This document shows, in pieces, positions 18,284 to 27,370 of a stretch of DNA of 64,000 bases; positions within the stretch are counted from its first letter, which is position 1; each line of letters starts with the position of its first letter. The stretch lies in assembly GCF_013201895.1 (NCBI RefSeq), contig NZ_CP053841.1:682001-746000 (forward strand). The letters are read 5' to 3'. The notes under the pieces were generated by a model, which was not told where the DNA came from, did no database searches, and saw nothing but the letters and a program-made list of their open reading frames with translations. The stretch comes from Campylobacter blaseri (lineage in GTDB: Bacteria; Campylobacterota; Campylobacteria; Campylobacterales; Campylobacteraceae). A program made the position numbers and the translations under genes.

Positions 18284-20070
18284 CTGGAATAATAAGCAAG
18301 AATAAACTTAATAAAAAAGTTATTGAAGCTATGACAAAAACTTTAATACATCGTGGTCCTGATGGTTTTGGATATTACTATGGTAAAAATTTTATTTTTG
18401 GACATAGAAGACTTTCAATAATTGATATAAGTGAAGCTGGTCATCAACCTATGGAATACATCGATAGATATGTTATAACATATAATGGTGAAATTTATAA
18501 TTACATTGAGATTAAAAATGAATTAGAAGCAAACGGCTATGAATTTAAAAGTCACACAGATACAGAAGTAATTATGGCAAGCTATGATGCTTGGGGTGTA
18601 AAATGTCTAGATAAATTTAATGGTATGTGGGCATTTGTTATATATGATAAACAGGAAGATAAATATTTTATGTCTAGAGATAGATTTGGCAAAAAACCTT
18701 TTTATTATTATAAAAATGAAGATACTTTTATTTTTTCTTCTGAGATAAAAGCTATTTTAACCCATCCAGAAGTAAAAACTTCTCCAAATATAACTTTTTT
18801 AGAAGATTATGTAAAATATGGATGCAAAGAGTATACAAAAGAAACAGCCTTTGAAAATATTTATAGGTTTGATTTTTCATCTTATTTTGAAGGTAAATTT
18901 GAAGATATAATAAATTCTTTTGTTCAAATAAAATTTTGGAGGTTGAAACCAAATTTGTCAAATGAAAATTTTGATGAAGAAAAATTAAAAGAATATGCCA
19001 AAAAATATTATGAACTTTTAGAAGATGCAGTAAGGATAAGACTAAGAGCTGATGTTAAAGTTGGTTCAGCTTTGTCTGGAGGGCTAGACAGTAGTTCTAT
19101 TGTTTATCTAGTAAATAAACTATTGAAAGAACAAGGAAAAGAAGACTTGCAGGAAACATTTTCTAGTGTGTATAAAAGTGCTGAAACAAAATATTGTGAT
19201 GAAAGTGAGTTTATAGATAAAGTTGCAAATTATCTAAATGTTCACTCAAACCAAATAGAGCCAAAAGAAAAAGATGTGCCAAGAGAACATTCAAAAATGA
19301 TTTGGTATGTGGAAAACCCACCAGAAGGTACCTGTATGTCTGGGTGGTATACATTTAAGCTTGTATCTCAAACTGATGTAAAAGTTACTTTAGATGGTCA
19401 AGGTGCAGATGAGCAACTAGGTGGGTATTTATCATACTTAATAAACTATATGGTTTCATTAGATATTTTTAATATGATTAAAGAAACTAAATACTGGTTT
19501 AAAATACCAAATGCAAGTAAATATGTTAATATAGGTATTATAATAGGTCTTTTTAGAAAAATATTTGGTGATATATTTACAAAAAAAATTATTAAATTTT
19601 TTTTCAAAAGAGACTTTGAGTTTAATTTAAATCAAAAACTTGCAAATGATATAAATACAAAATTAATAACTTTAATACACTATTCTGATCATATTTCAAT
19701 GGCTCATAGTATAGAATCTCGTATGCCTTTTATGGACTATAGATTGGTTGAATTTTTAGCTTCGGTTCCAGCTTGTTATAAAATGAGAAATGGCTGGACC
19801 AAATATATCGCAAGAGTTGCTTTTGATGGTAAATTGCCAGATGAAATAACTTGGAGAAGAGACAAAATGGGTTGGCCTATTCCTGAGAATTACTGGTTTA
19901 AGGGAAATTTAAAAGAGTGGTTTATACAAAAAGTTGAAAGTTCATCATTAGTTAAAGAGTTAGCTCTAAATTTAAATATCAAACAAGAGCTAGATAAAAA
20001 TACAAATATAGTAAAATTAATAAGATATTTAAATATTGTAGAGTTTGAAAATTTATTTTTAGAAAAATAA
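18271..20070 (+). CDS. asnB: AsnB-type glutamine-hydrolysing amidotransferase in the polysaccharide locus
   Basis: 599 residues. The N-terminal Ntn glutaminase has the catalytic Cys2 (MCGITGIISK), LIHRGPDG, ITYNGEIYNY and SHTDTEVIM. The synthetase domain has the PP-loop SALSGGLDSSSIVYLV (about 270), LDGQGADEQLGGY and SIESRMPFMDYRLVEFLA. All catalytic elements are intact. The family makes asparagine, but members in O-antigen loci (WbpS of P. aeruginosa O6, WbtH of Francisella) are tied to amidation of hexuronic acids. With two UDP-sugar dehydrogenases nearby, amidation of a uronic acid carboxyl group is the likelier job. It starts inside wzx, so the two are co-translated. Confidence 0.9.
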   Translation: MCGITGIISKNKLNKKVIEAMTKTLIHRGPDGFGYYYGKNFIFGHRRLSIIDISEAGHQPMEYIDRYVITYNGEIYNYIEIKNELEANGYEFKSHTDTEVIMASYDAWGVKCLDKFNGMWAFVIYDKQEDKYFMSRDRFGKKPFYYYKNEDTFIFSSEIKAILTHPEVKTSPNITFLEDYVKYGCKEYTKETAFENIYRFDFSSYFEGKFEDIINSFVQIKFWRLKPNLSNENFDEEKLKEYAKKYYELLEDAVRIRLRADVKVGSALSGGLDSSSIVYLVNKLLKEQGKEDLQETFSSVYKSAETKYCDESEFIDKVANYLNVHSNQIEPKEKDVPREHSKMIWYVENPPEGTCMSGWYTFKLVSQTDVKVTLDGQGADEQLGGYLSYLINYMVSLDIFNMIKETKYWFKIPNASKYVNIGIIIGLFRKIFGDIFTKKIIKFFFKRDFEFNLNQKLANDINTKLITLIHYSDHISMAHSIESRMPFMDYRLVEFLASVPACYKMRNGWTKYIARVAFDGKLPDEITWRRDKMGWPIPENYWFKGNLKEWFIQKVESSSLVKELALNLNIKQELDKNTNIVKLIRYLNIVEFENLFLEK

Positions 20071-20114
20071 ATTTTCATTGTGAAATATTATAATTTTAAA
20101 AAGGATATGCTGTA

Positions 20115-20663
20115 TTGTTTAAAAGAATATTAAAATATATTAAAACTAGATTGTATGTTAATGAAACTATTATTTTATTTTTTTTAGAACAATTTCAAAA
20201 TCAAATTTCCAAGGTAGAAATAAAGTATGCTACATATGATAATCTAAAAGATATTTTGAATTTCCAAGACAAAAGATACATCAAAATATTTGAAAATTTT
20301 TTAAATATAGGCGACAAAGGATACTTTGCATATTTAAATGATAAATGCGTTCATAGAAGTTGGGTTAAGTTCAATGAACAGATAGTTTATCCCCATTTTG
20401 CAAGCTCATATAAGTTAAAGAAAGATGAAATTTTTATTCATTATTGTGAAACATCGCTAGAGGCAAGAGGACAAAATATTTACCCGCATGTTCTCTCTGT
20501 AATTTGTAATGAACATAAGTTAAATAAAATTTTAATAGCCATAAATGAAAAAAATATACCATCTTTAAAAGGAGCAAAAAAAGTGGGATTTTGTGAACTA
20601 TATAAAATACATGTACTAATAATATTAGGAATAAAATTTGTTAAATATGAAAATAAAAAATAA
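20115..20663 (+). CDS. GNAT-like putative N-acetyltransferase
   Basis: 182 residues from TTG 20115, with AAAAAGGAT about 10 bases upstream; no ATG exists in frame. The C-terminal half has a weak GNAT pattern: ETSLEARGQNIYPHVLSVI resembles the acetyl-CoA loop and following helix, and ILIAINEKNIPSLKGAKKVG resembles the N-x-x-S helix that ends the fold. The N-terminal part begins with an amphipathic, basic stretch (MFKRILKYIKTRLYV) that may touch the membrane. It probably acylates an amino sugar of the surface glycan, by position only. The family call is tentative. Confidence 0.65.
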   Translation: MFKRILKYIKTRLYVNETIILFFLEQFQNQISKVEIKYATYDNLKDILNFQDKRYIKIFENFLNIGDKGYFAYLNDKCVHRSWVKFNEQIVYPHFASSYKLKKDEIFIHYCETSLEARGQNIYPHVLSVICNEHKLNKILIAINEKNIPSLKGAKKVGFCELYKIHVLIILGIKFVKYENKK

Positions 20664-20685
20664 TTTAAAAAGAGATGAAAATAAT

Positions 20686-21627
20686 ATGACAAACAAAGAA
20701 AAGTATAGAGAATTTTGTAAAAAAGAAAAAGATATTCCTATTTTTAGTAAAGATTGGTGGTTAGATGCTGTTTGTGGTGAGGATGATTGGGATGTTGCTT
20801 TAGTCGAAAAAAATAATAATATTGTGGCAAGTTTCCCTTATAGAATTACATATAAATATATATTTAAATTAATACATATGCCAACACTTACTCAGCAGAT
20901 TGGAGTGCATATTAAATATCCAGAAAATCAATCATACTATAAAAGAATTTCTTGGGAAAATCAATTAATTTCAGAACTTATAGATAAATTACCAAAATTC
21001 GATTATTTTTGTCAAAATATTCATTCCAATAACTCTAATTGGTTGCCTTTTTATTGGAAAGGTTTTAATCAAACCACTCGTTATACTTATAGATTATATA
21101 ATATAAAAGACATAGAGCAAATTTTTAATAATTTTTCTCATTCAAGAAGAAAAGATATTAAAAAAAATCAAAATAAAATTAATGTTAAATTTGATTTAGA
21201 TTTTAATCAATTTTATGAATTACAGAAAAAAATGTACAAAAATGTAAGCTTTTCTAAAGAATTATTTAGCAAAATTTATCATTCTGTATATAAGAATGAA
21301 TCCGGAAGAGCTATATATGCAATAGATGATGAAAAAAATATACATTCTGCTTTGTTTATTATGTGGGATAGCTGTTGTGCTTATTATATATTAACTTGTA
21401 TAAATCCTAATTTTCGTAATAGCGGAGCTGATAGTTTACTTATTTATGAGTCTATAAAATATGTATCTCAATTTGTTGATGTGTTTGATTTTTTTGGTAG
21501 CATGATGGAGAAAGTAGAGCCTGTAAGAAGAAGCTTTGGTGCAGTTCAAGTTCCATATTTTACTATTACAAAAACTAATTCTAAAATTTTAAAAATTCGA
21601 GAGCTTATTAAAGAGATAGTTAAATGA
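20686..21627 (+). CDS. FemAB-like / GNAT acyltransferase (Acetyltransf_6 type)
   Basis: 313 residues. The layout is that of FemAB-like single-domain acyltransferases: DIPIFSKDWWLDAVCG at the start, then NIVASFPYRI, MPTLTQQIGVHI, a central FSHSRRKDIKKNQNKI, and a C-terminal acyl-acceptor half with HSALFIMWDSCCAYYILTC and FFGSMMEKVEPVRRSFGAVQ. ATG 20686 is chosen over TTG 20638 and ATG 20647 because it matches the family N-terminus and avoids a longer overlap. Such proteins move acyl or aminoacyl groups onto amines. It shares ATGA with the deacetylase gene, so the two products are made together. Confidence 0.8.
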   Translation: MTNKEKYREFCKKEKDIPIFSKDWWLDAVCGEDDWDVALVEKNNNIVASFPYRITYKYIFKLIHMPTLTQQIGVHIKYPENQSYYKRISWENQLISELIDKLPKFDYFCQNIHSNNSNWLPFYWKGFNQTTRYTYRLYNIKDIEQIFNNFSHSRRKDIKKNQNKINVKFDLDFNQFYELQKKMYKNVSFSKELFSKIYHSVYKNESGRAIYAIDDEKNIHSALFIMWDSCCAYYILTCINPNFRNSGADSLLIYESIKYVSQFVDVFDFFGSMMEKVEPVRRSFGAVQVPYFTITKTNSKILKIRELIKEIVK

Positions 21628-22973
21628 TAAAAATTGTAACACCAGATAATAATAAACAAGAAAGAAAATATATCCTTGATATAATATTCAATGAATTTTT
21701 AGGGTTAGAGTATATCTTAGAGTATAAAAAAGATTTTGAGTTTTGGCAAATAGAGCTTGAAAATGGTAAAAAAATAAAATTTAAAGATAGTTTTTTTAAT
21801 AAATTCCCAAATGAGTTAGAATATTTAAAGCTCGAAAACATACCAGATAAAGTTGAATTCGTGACAAATAAATTTTTAGCTGAAGAAGATATTCCTATGA
21901 TTTATGGAAGTTCTGATATAAAAGTTTTTAATGATGAGATAGTTTGTGGTATAGATATCTTTGCATCTGGTTTTTTTATGCTTACTCGCTGGGAGGAGTA
22001 TGTAAATAAAAATAGAGACTCTCATGATAGATTTCCAGCATATGAAAGTTTGGCTTACAAGCAAGGATTTTTAGATAGACCTGTAGTGAATGAATACTTA
22101 GAAATGTTAAAAAATATGATGATAGGTTTAGATGAAGAATTGGAATTTAAAAAAAGAAAATTTGAATTTATATTAACTCATGATGTAGACCATATTTATA
22201 AATGGGATACACCTAAAAAATTTATTAGGCATTTATGTGGGGATATTATTTTAAGAAAATCATTTAAAGAATTTTTTAAAAGTATTTTGTACTACATTAA
22301 AGTTAGAATAAAAATAGTCAATGATCCATATGATACATTTGATTATTTAATGAATGTAAGTGAAAAAATAGGAACAAAGTCTTATTTTTTCTTTATGGCT
22401 GAAGGTTTAACTAATTTTGATAATAGATATAAAACAGATGATAAAATAGTTGTTGAACTATTTAATAAAATTAAATCAAGAGGACACTATATAGGAATAC
22501 ATCCAACATATAATGCATATAATGATAAATCACAATTCAAAAATGAAAAAAAAGAATTAGAAGAAAATTTTGGAGTTAAAATTAGTTTTGGCAGAGAACA
22601 CTATTTAAGATTTGAACTTCCTAATACTTGGCAGATTTGGGAGGATAATGAGATGCAGTGGGATAGTACGCTTGGTTATGCCGACAAAGAAGGTTTTAGA
22701 TGTGGTGTTTGCTATCCATATAGTGTTTTTAATGTATTAACACAAAAAAAACTTAATCTAAAAGAAAAGCCGTTAATTGTAATGGATGGAAGTTTAAAAG
22801 AACAAAAAAATATGAATAGTACACTAATGACTGAAAAAATTTTAAAATTAATAAAAAAAACGAAAAAATATAATGGAGAATTTGTCTTTTTATGGCATAA
22901 TAGTAGTTTTAATGTATGTGAATGGAGAGAATATAATGTTTCATACGAAAGTGCAATAATTGAGATAGCATGA
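21624..22973 (+). CDS. Polysaccharide deacetylase-like protein (with N-terminal DUF7033-type region)
   Basis: 449 residues. The first 170 resemble the uncharacterised N-terminal region often fused to such deacetylases (TRWEEYVNKNRDSHDRFPAY, VNEYLEMLKNMM). From about 178 a NodB-like carbohydrate esterase begins: FILTHDVDHIYKWDTPKKF carries the HDVD metal/catalytic motif, SRGHYIGIHPTYNAY the H-x3-4-H motif, then EHYLRFELPNTWQIW and a C-terminal VFLWHNSSFNV. No signal peptide is seen, so it would act on a cytoplasmic substrate, probably an N-acetylated sugar on the lipid carrier. ATGA overlaps on both sides tie it to the FemAB-like gene and to wzy. Confidence 0.83.
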   Translation: MIKIVTPDNNKQERKYILDIIFNEFLGLEYILEYKKDFEFWQIELENGKKIKFKDSFFNKFPNELEYLKLENIPDKVEFVTNKFLAEEDIPMIYGSSDIKVFNDEIVCGIDIFASGFFMLTRWEEYVNKNRDSHDRFPAYESLAYKQGFLDRPVVNEYLEMLKNMMIGLDEELEFKKRKFEFILTHDVDHIYKWDTPKKFIRHLCGDIILRKSFKEFFKSILYYIKVRIKIVNDPYDTFDYLMNVSEKIGTKSYFFFMAEGLTNFDNRYKTDDKIVVELFNKIKSRGHYIGIHPTYNAYNDKSQFKNEKKELEENFGVKISFGREHYLRFELPNTWQIWEDNEMQWDSTLGYADKEGFRCGVCYPYSVFNVLTQKKLNLKEKPLIVMDGSLKEQKNMNSTLMTEKILKLIKKTKKYNGEFVFLWHNSSFNVCEWREYNVSYESAIIEIA

Positions 22974-24244
22974 AAAAATTTTTTTTTGAATTTATAATTT
23001 TAGTATCCATTAAGCTAATATTAGATTATGAATACATATTTTTTGTATTTGAAAATTATGAGTATATGGGGTTTAATTATAATTTTGATATAAATTTATA
23101 TATAGTTGGTTGGCTAATATATATATTAATATATATATTAATATATATTAAAAGAAATTTATATATGTATGATTTTTATATTTTTATATTTTTATTATGG
23201 TGCTTACCAAATATAATAATTTATACATTTCATAGCCAAAATTTTTATTTTTTATTGCTATTAATAATTCCTTTTATCTTAATTGTGTTATTAACATTTG
23301 ACTCAAAAAGTATTAATGTTAAAAAATATCCTCTTGGAAAAATTACATTAATTTTAATTTCATTAATGGCTATATTGGTTACAATTATAAATTTTTACCT
23401 AACAACAGGTGGAAATGTTGTATTAAATTTTGAAGATGTTTATATACATAGAAGTTCATTTGGTGCTAGTTCATTTTCTGGAATATTTGGTTATCTAAAT
23501 AGCTGGACTTTTAAGATATTTAGTGTTATATTTCTCTTATGGAGTCTTGAAAAACGGAATAAAATGTTGATTATAATTTCATTCATTTTTATAATTTTAC
23601 TTTTTATGTTTTCTGGACATAAAAGCACTTTAGAAGCTTTAATACTAATTCTATTCTTTTATTTCTTATATATCTTTAAAAATACTAGTAGCATTATTAT
23701 AGTATCTTTTTTTTTATTAATAAGTATTTGTATATTTATGGGAGCAGTTTTTAATAATAATATTTTTGAATCTTTAATAATAAGAAGATTGTTAATTGTT
23801 CCTGCTCATTTAAATTTTACATATTTAGATTTTTTTTCAAATAATGATTATATTTATTGGTCAAATAGTATATTAAAATCATTTTTTACATATCCTTACG
23901 ACCTTGAAATGACACATGTTATAGGAGAGTATCTTGGATATCCAAAAATGGGAGCCAATACAGGCTTTTTAGCTTCTGGTTATGCTCAATGCGGGGTTAT
24001 TGGAGTTTTTTCATATACAATGTTTGGAATCATTATAATGAATATAATAAATTTATTAGCAAAGTCATATTTAAAATACTTTTATATGTCTATGTTATTT
24101 ATTCCTTTGTTAACATTATATACATCTTCTGATTTTTTTACAACCTTGTTTACGCATGGTCTTTTGGTTGCAATTTTGATTTTATTTTTTTATGATGCAA
24201 AAAAATATATTTTAAAATTTGGAAAATTTAGATTGGAAATATAA
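22970..24244 (+). CDS. O-antigen/polysaccharide polymerase, Wzy-like
   Basis: 424 residues, almost entirely hydrophobic with about 10-12 membrane helices and one large periplasmic-type loop near 300-345 (YPYDLEMTHVIGEYLGYPKM, GANTGFLASGYAQCG). This topology and the GANTGFLASGYAQCGVIGVF-like block, a gly-rich turn before a helix, are typical of Wzy-type repeat-unit polymerases, which have little sequence conservation. The gene is about 80% AT, clearly above its neighbours, and holds a 12-bp tandem repeat near codons 49-60. It overlaps the deacetylase by ATGA. Polymerase is inferred from topology and from the flippase in the locus. Confidence 0.75.
   Translation: MKKFFFEFIILVSIKLILDYEYIFFVFENYEYMGFNYNFDINLYIVGWLIYILIYILIYIKRNLYMYDFYIFIFLLWCLPNIIIYTFHSQNFYFLLLLIIPFILIVLLTFDSKSINVKKYPLGKITLILISLMAILVTIINFYLTTGGNVVLNFEDVYIHRSSFGASSFSGIFGYLNSWTFKIFSVIFLLWSLEKRNKMLIIISFIFIILLFMFSGHKSTLEALILILFFYFLYIFKNTSSIIIVSFFLLISICIFMGAVFNNNIFESLIIRRLLIVPAHLNFTYLDFFSNNDYIYWSNSILKSFFTYPYDLEMTHVIGEYLGYPKMGANTGFLASGYAQCGVIGVFSYTMFGIIIMNIINLLAKSYLKYFYMSMLFIPLLTLYTSSDFFTTLFTHGLLVAILILFFYDAKKYILKFGKFRLEI
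23114..23149 (+). repeat. Three 12-bp tandem repeats inside the Wzy-like gene
   Basis: Units CTAATATATATA, TTAATATATATA and TTAATATATATT encode LIYI three times within a membrane helix. Gain or loss of a unit keeps the frame and changes the helix length by four residues. Confidence 0.8.
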
Positions 24245-24544
24245 AATTAAATATATAAGAAATATAATAATTAATTTAATATATTATAAGCATATAAAAG
24301 TAAAATAATATAAAGCGTATTATAAGAAATTATATTGCTAAATCATATATTGTATAGGATGTAAAAATAAAAAAATATAAAAAATATAATTTATAGTGAT
24401 TTTTTTATACCATCTAAGCTTAATAATTATGAAGAAATTATTAAAAAAGCTTTAAAAATAGGTGATTTTGTGATAATTTTAAAATAATTTATGAAAGTGT
24501 AAGATGTTAAGTAAAATTTTATTTTATAAAATTAAGGAAATTAA
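24245..24544. other. AT-rich 300-bp gap between wzy and the GT4 gene
   Basis: No intact gene is present. The first 125 bases are almost only A and T with no codable frame. The second half contains a short coding remnant (24371-24487). The last 30 bases (AAAATTAAGGAAATTAA) supply the ribosome site of the GT4 at 24545. It looks like a recombination or deletion scar within the locus. Confidence 0.6.
24371..24487 (+). pseudogene. Short coding remnant, origin uncertain
   Basis: A frame without start reads IIYSDFFIPSKLNNYEEIIK, then KALKIGDFVIILK and TAA at 24485. The amphipathic pattern and lower AT content than the flanks look protein-like and would suit the N-terminal part of a glycan-locus enzyme. 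Nothing else of the gene remains. I cannot name the parent. Confidence 0.35.
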
Positions 24545-25657
24545 ATGCAAGCTAAAATAACACATCTAACATCAGCTCATGAAAGATATGATACTCGTAT
24601 TTTTGTTAAAATGTGCTCATCATTGGCTAAAATTAGTGATTTTAAAGTTAGTTTAATTGTTGCAGATGGCAAAGGTAATGAAGTTAAAAATAATGTAAAT
24701 ATTATTGATGTTGGTAGTAAAACAGGGGGTAGGGTTGCTCGTATGACAAAAACTGTTAAAAAGGTATTTTTAAAAGCAAAAGAGCTTGATAGCGATATAT
24801 ATCATCTTCACGACCCAGAGCTTATACCAATTGGACTAAAATTAAAAAAACTTGGCAAAAAAGTAATTTTTGACTCTCATGAAGATGTTCCCAAGCAAAT
24901 TCTTGGAAAACCATATTTAAACAAATTTGCAAAAATAGTGCTTTCAAATATTTTTAAAATTTACGAAAAATATAGTTGTAAAAAATTTGATGCAATCGTT
25001 ACTGCAACACCATATATAAGAGACAAATTTTTAAAAATAAATAAAAACAGCATAGATATAAATAATTTTCCTATTTTAGGAGAGCTTTCAAATGAAATTT
25101 CTTGGGAATTAAAAAAAGATGAAGTTTGCTATATAGGTGGGATATCAGAGATAAGAGGGATAAAAGAGCTAGTTAGGGCTATGGAAAGTTTAGATGGAAT
25201 AATTCTGAATTTAGTTGGCACATTTAGTGAAAAAAGTGTTGAAGATGAAGTTAAAAGATATGATGGCTGGAAAAATATAAATGAAACAGGATTTTTGGAT
25301 AGAGTTGGAGTTGCAAATATATTAGCAAGCTCAAAAGCAGGGTTGGTAACCTTCCATTCTTTACCAAACCACACTGATTCCCAGCCAAATAAAATGTTTG
25401 AATATATGAGTGCAGGGGTTCCTGTAATTGCTTCTAATTTTATATTATGGAAAGATATAGTTGAAAAAAATTGTTGTGGAATTTGTGTAGACCCATTAAA
25501 CCCAAAAGAGATATCTGATGCTATTGAATATATTATAAAAAATCCTCAAGAGGCAGAACAAATGGGCAAAAATGGCAAAAAAGCTATTTTAGAAAAATAC
25601 AATTGGAACATTGAAGAAAAAAAACTTTTTAAAATTTATGAGGATATATTAAGATGA
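24545..25657 (+). CDS. Glycosyltransferase family 4 (WbpH-like)
   Basis: 370 residues, GT-B fold. N-terminal [20 protein letters not shown] and [20 protein letters not shown] resemble GT4 enzymes of the WbpH/WbpJ group. The C-terminal domain has [19 protein letters not shown], the nucleotide-sugar motif [19 protein letters not shown] (the E-x7-E region), and a final [20 protein letters not shown]. It transfers a sugar to the growing lipid-linked repeat at the cytoplasmic membrane face. It lies directly before wbpI with ATGA overlap, the same position as wbpH in P. aeruginosa O5. Donor and linkage are unknown. Confidence 0.88.
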   Translation: MQAKITHLTSAHERYDTRIFVKMCSSLAKISDFKVSLIVADGKGNEVKNNVNIIDVGSKTGGRVARMTKTVKKVFLKAKELDSDIYHLHDPELIPIGLKLKKLGKKVIFDSHEDVPKQILGKPYLNKFAKIVLSNIFKIYEKYSCKKFDAIVTATPYIRDKFLKINKNSIDINNFPILGELSNEISWELKKDEVCYIGGISEIRGIKELVRAMESLDGIILNLVGTFSEKSVEDEVKRYDGWKNINETGFLDRVGVANILASSKAGLVTFHSLPNHTDSQPNKMFEYMSAGVPVIASNFILWKDIVEKNCCGICVDPLNPKEISDAIEYIIKNPQEAEQMGKNGKKAILEKYNWNIEEKKLFKIYEDILR

Positions 25658-26736
25658 AAATTTTAACAATTTTGGGTGCAAGACCACAGTTTATAAAAGC
25701 AGGTAGTGTTTCAAGACAGATTTCAAAATATAACGATATAAAAGAGGTTATAGTCCACACTGGACAGCATTATGATACCAATATGAGTGATATTTTCTTT
25801 GATGAGATGAAGATTAAAAAACCTGATTATTTTTTAGGTATAGGCGGGAAAAGCCATGGTGCTATGACTGGTCAAATGATAGAGAAAATTGAAGAGGTTG
25901 CCATTAAAGAAAACCCTGACTTTATAATAGTTTATGGAGATACAAATTCAACTTTAGCAGGTGCTATTGTTTCTTCAAAACTTCATATTAAATTGGTTCA
26001 TATTGAAGCAGGGCTTAGAAGTTTTAATATGCAAATGCCAGAAGAGGTAAATCGAATACTTACAGATAGAGTTAGCAATCTTTTGTTTTGTCCTACAGAT
26101 ACAGCTGTTAAGAATTTAAAAAATGAGAATTTTCCATTTAATACTTTAAATTTTAGACAAGAAATTTATAAAGTTGGCGATGTTATGCAAGATGGTGCTA
26201 TGTTTTATAGAAATTTTGCAACAAAGCCAAGCTATGATATAAAAAGCGATTATATACTTTGCACCATCCATAGAGCAGAAAATACTGATGATGTGAAAAA
26301 GTTAACCAATATATTTGAGTCTTTAAATCAAATTTCAAAAGATATACAAATAATTTTACCACTTCATCCACGAACAAAAAAAATGCTTACTAATTTAAAT
26401 ATAAATACTCATAATCTAACTATAATAGAGCCAGTTGGATACCTAGAGATGGTTTGGCTTATTGATAATTGTAGTTTTGTTATGACAGACAGCGGCGGCC
26501 TTCAAAAAGAGGCATATTTTTTCAAAAAACCTTGTATAACATTAAGGGATGAAACTGAGTGGGTTGAGCTAGTTGAATGTGGGGCAAATACACTAACAGG
26601 TGCCAATAAAGAAAAAATCATAAATGCTTACAAAAATGTGGTAAAATTTAAAGATGAAAATTTGCCTTTAAATTTATATGGTGGCGGAAAAGCTAGTGAA
26701 AATATAGTAAAAGAGTTGTTGGGATTTATGCAATGA
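25654..26736 (+). CDS. wbpI: UDP-2,3-diacetamido-2,3-dideoxy-glucuronate 2-epimerase WbpI
   Basis: Non-hydrolysing C2 epimerase turning UDP-GlcNAc(3NAc)A into the manno form, the final step after WbpD. 360 residues with [76 protein letters not shown], and the C-terminal [20 protein letters not shown] with the R-x-E-T-E-W motif ([11 protein letters not shown]). The details fit WbpI better than plain WecB, and the wbpB/D/E genes upstream support it. It is coupled by ATGA on both sides. Confidence 0.92.
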   Translation: MKILTILGARPQFIKAGSVSRQISKYNDIKEVIVHTGQHYDTNMSDIFFDEMKIKKPDYFLGIGGKSHGAMTGQMIEKIEEVAIKENPDFIIVYGDTNSTLAGAIVSSKLHIKLVHIEAGLRSFNMQMPEEVNRILTDRVSNLLFCPTDTAVKNLKNENFPFNTLNFRQEIYKVGDVMQDGAMFYRNFATKPSYDIKSDYILCTIHRAENTDDVKKLTNIFESLNQISKDIQIILPLHPRTKKMLTNLNINTHNLTIIEPVGYLEMVWLIDNCSFVMTDSGGLQKEAYFFKKPCITLRDETEWVELVECGANTLTGANKEKIINAYKNVVKFKDENLPLNLYGGGKASENIVKELLGFMQ

Positions 26737-27161
26737 ATATTTGGATAATAAATGAATATGCCGGAAGTCAATATCATGGAATGGAATTTAGGCATTATTA
26801 TTTGGCAAAAGAATTTTTAAATGAACATAGTGTAACTATAATAAGCTCATCTTATTCACATCTACTTGAAAAATTGCCAACAAAAAATATAGAATTTATA
26901 GATGGAGTTGAATATTTATGGCTTAAGATGCCAAAATATGGAAATGCACATAGTAAAAAAAGAGTTTTAAAGTGGTTTTTATTTGCATTTAAATGCTTTT
27001 TTTTGCCCTTAAAATTATCTAAGCCAGATATAATAATAGTTTCACCTATAGCCCCTTTTTCTATCTTGCCTTCTTGGCTCATATCAAAATTTTATAAATC
27101 AAAATTAATATATGAAATTAGAGATATATGGCATTTATGGTTTTGGCAACAGAAATATTAG
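26733..27161 (+). pseudogene. Truncated GT4 glycosyltransferase (WbpJ/WbuB-like N-terminal fragment)
   Basis: 142 codons that match only the N-terminal domain of GT4 enzymes of about 400 residues: [56 protein letters not shown]. It breaks at LIYEIRDIWHLWFWQQKY followed by TAG; intact relatives continue after the E-I/V-R-D-I-W motif into the linker and the donor-binding domain. None of that domain is recognisable in the 209 AT-rich bases that follow. The piece starts in ATGA overlap with wbpI, where wbpJ sits in P. aeruginosa O5. Without its donor domain it should be inactive. Confidence 0.8.
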
Positions 27162-27370
27162 TATTTATAGTTGAATTATATTGGAGTATAAAAAATAAAT
27201 TATGGAAAAATAATTATATTAAAATATTATAGTTGTCAAAAAAGATTACAATATCATATATATTGAAAAATAAATTATACAAAACTATAATTATTATATT
27301 TATATTTTATTATAAAAGAACTAGGATAATAAATTTAAGTACTTAAAATATTCAGAAAAAGAGGGTAATA

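Noticed and set aside
18271-22973. Exosortase/PEP-CTERM system
   Set aside because: The accessory genes resemble it, but there is no exosortase, no PEP-CTERM protein and no chain-length or PrsT-type gene in the window.
27162-27275. A frame continuing the truncated GT4 in another phase (FMVLATEILVFIVELYWSIK)
   Set aside because: It is open for about 35 codons only, hydrophobic by AT bias, and shows none of the linker or donor-domain motifs of GT4 enzymes.
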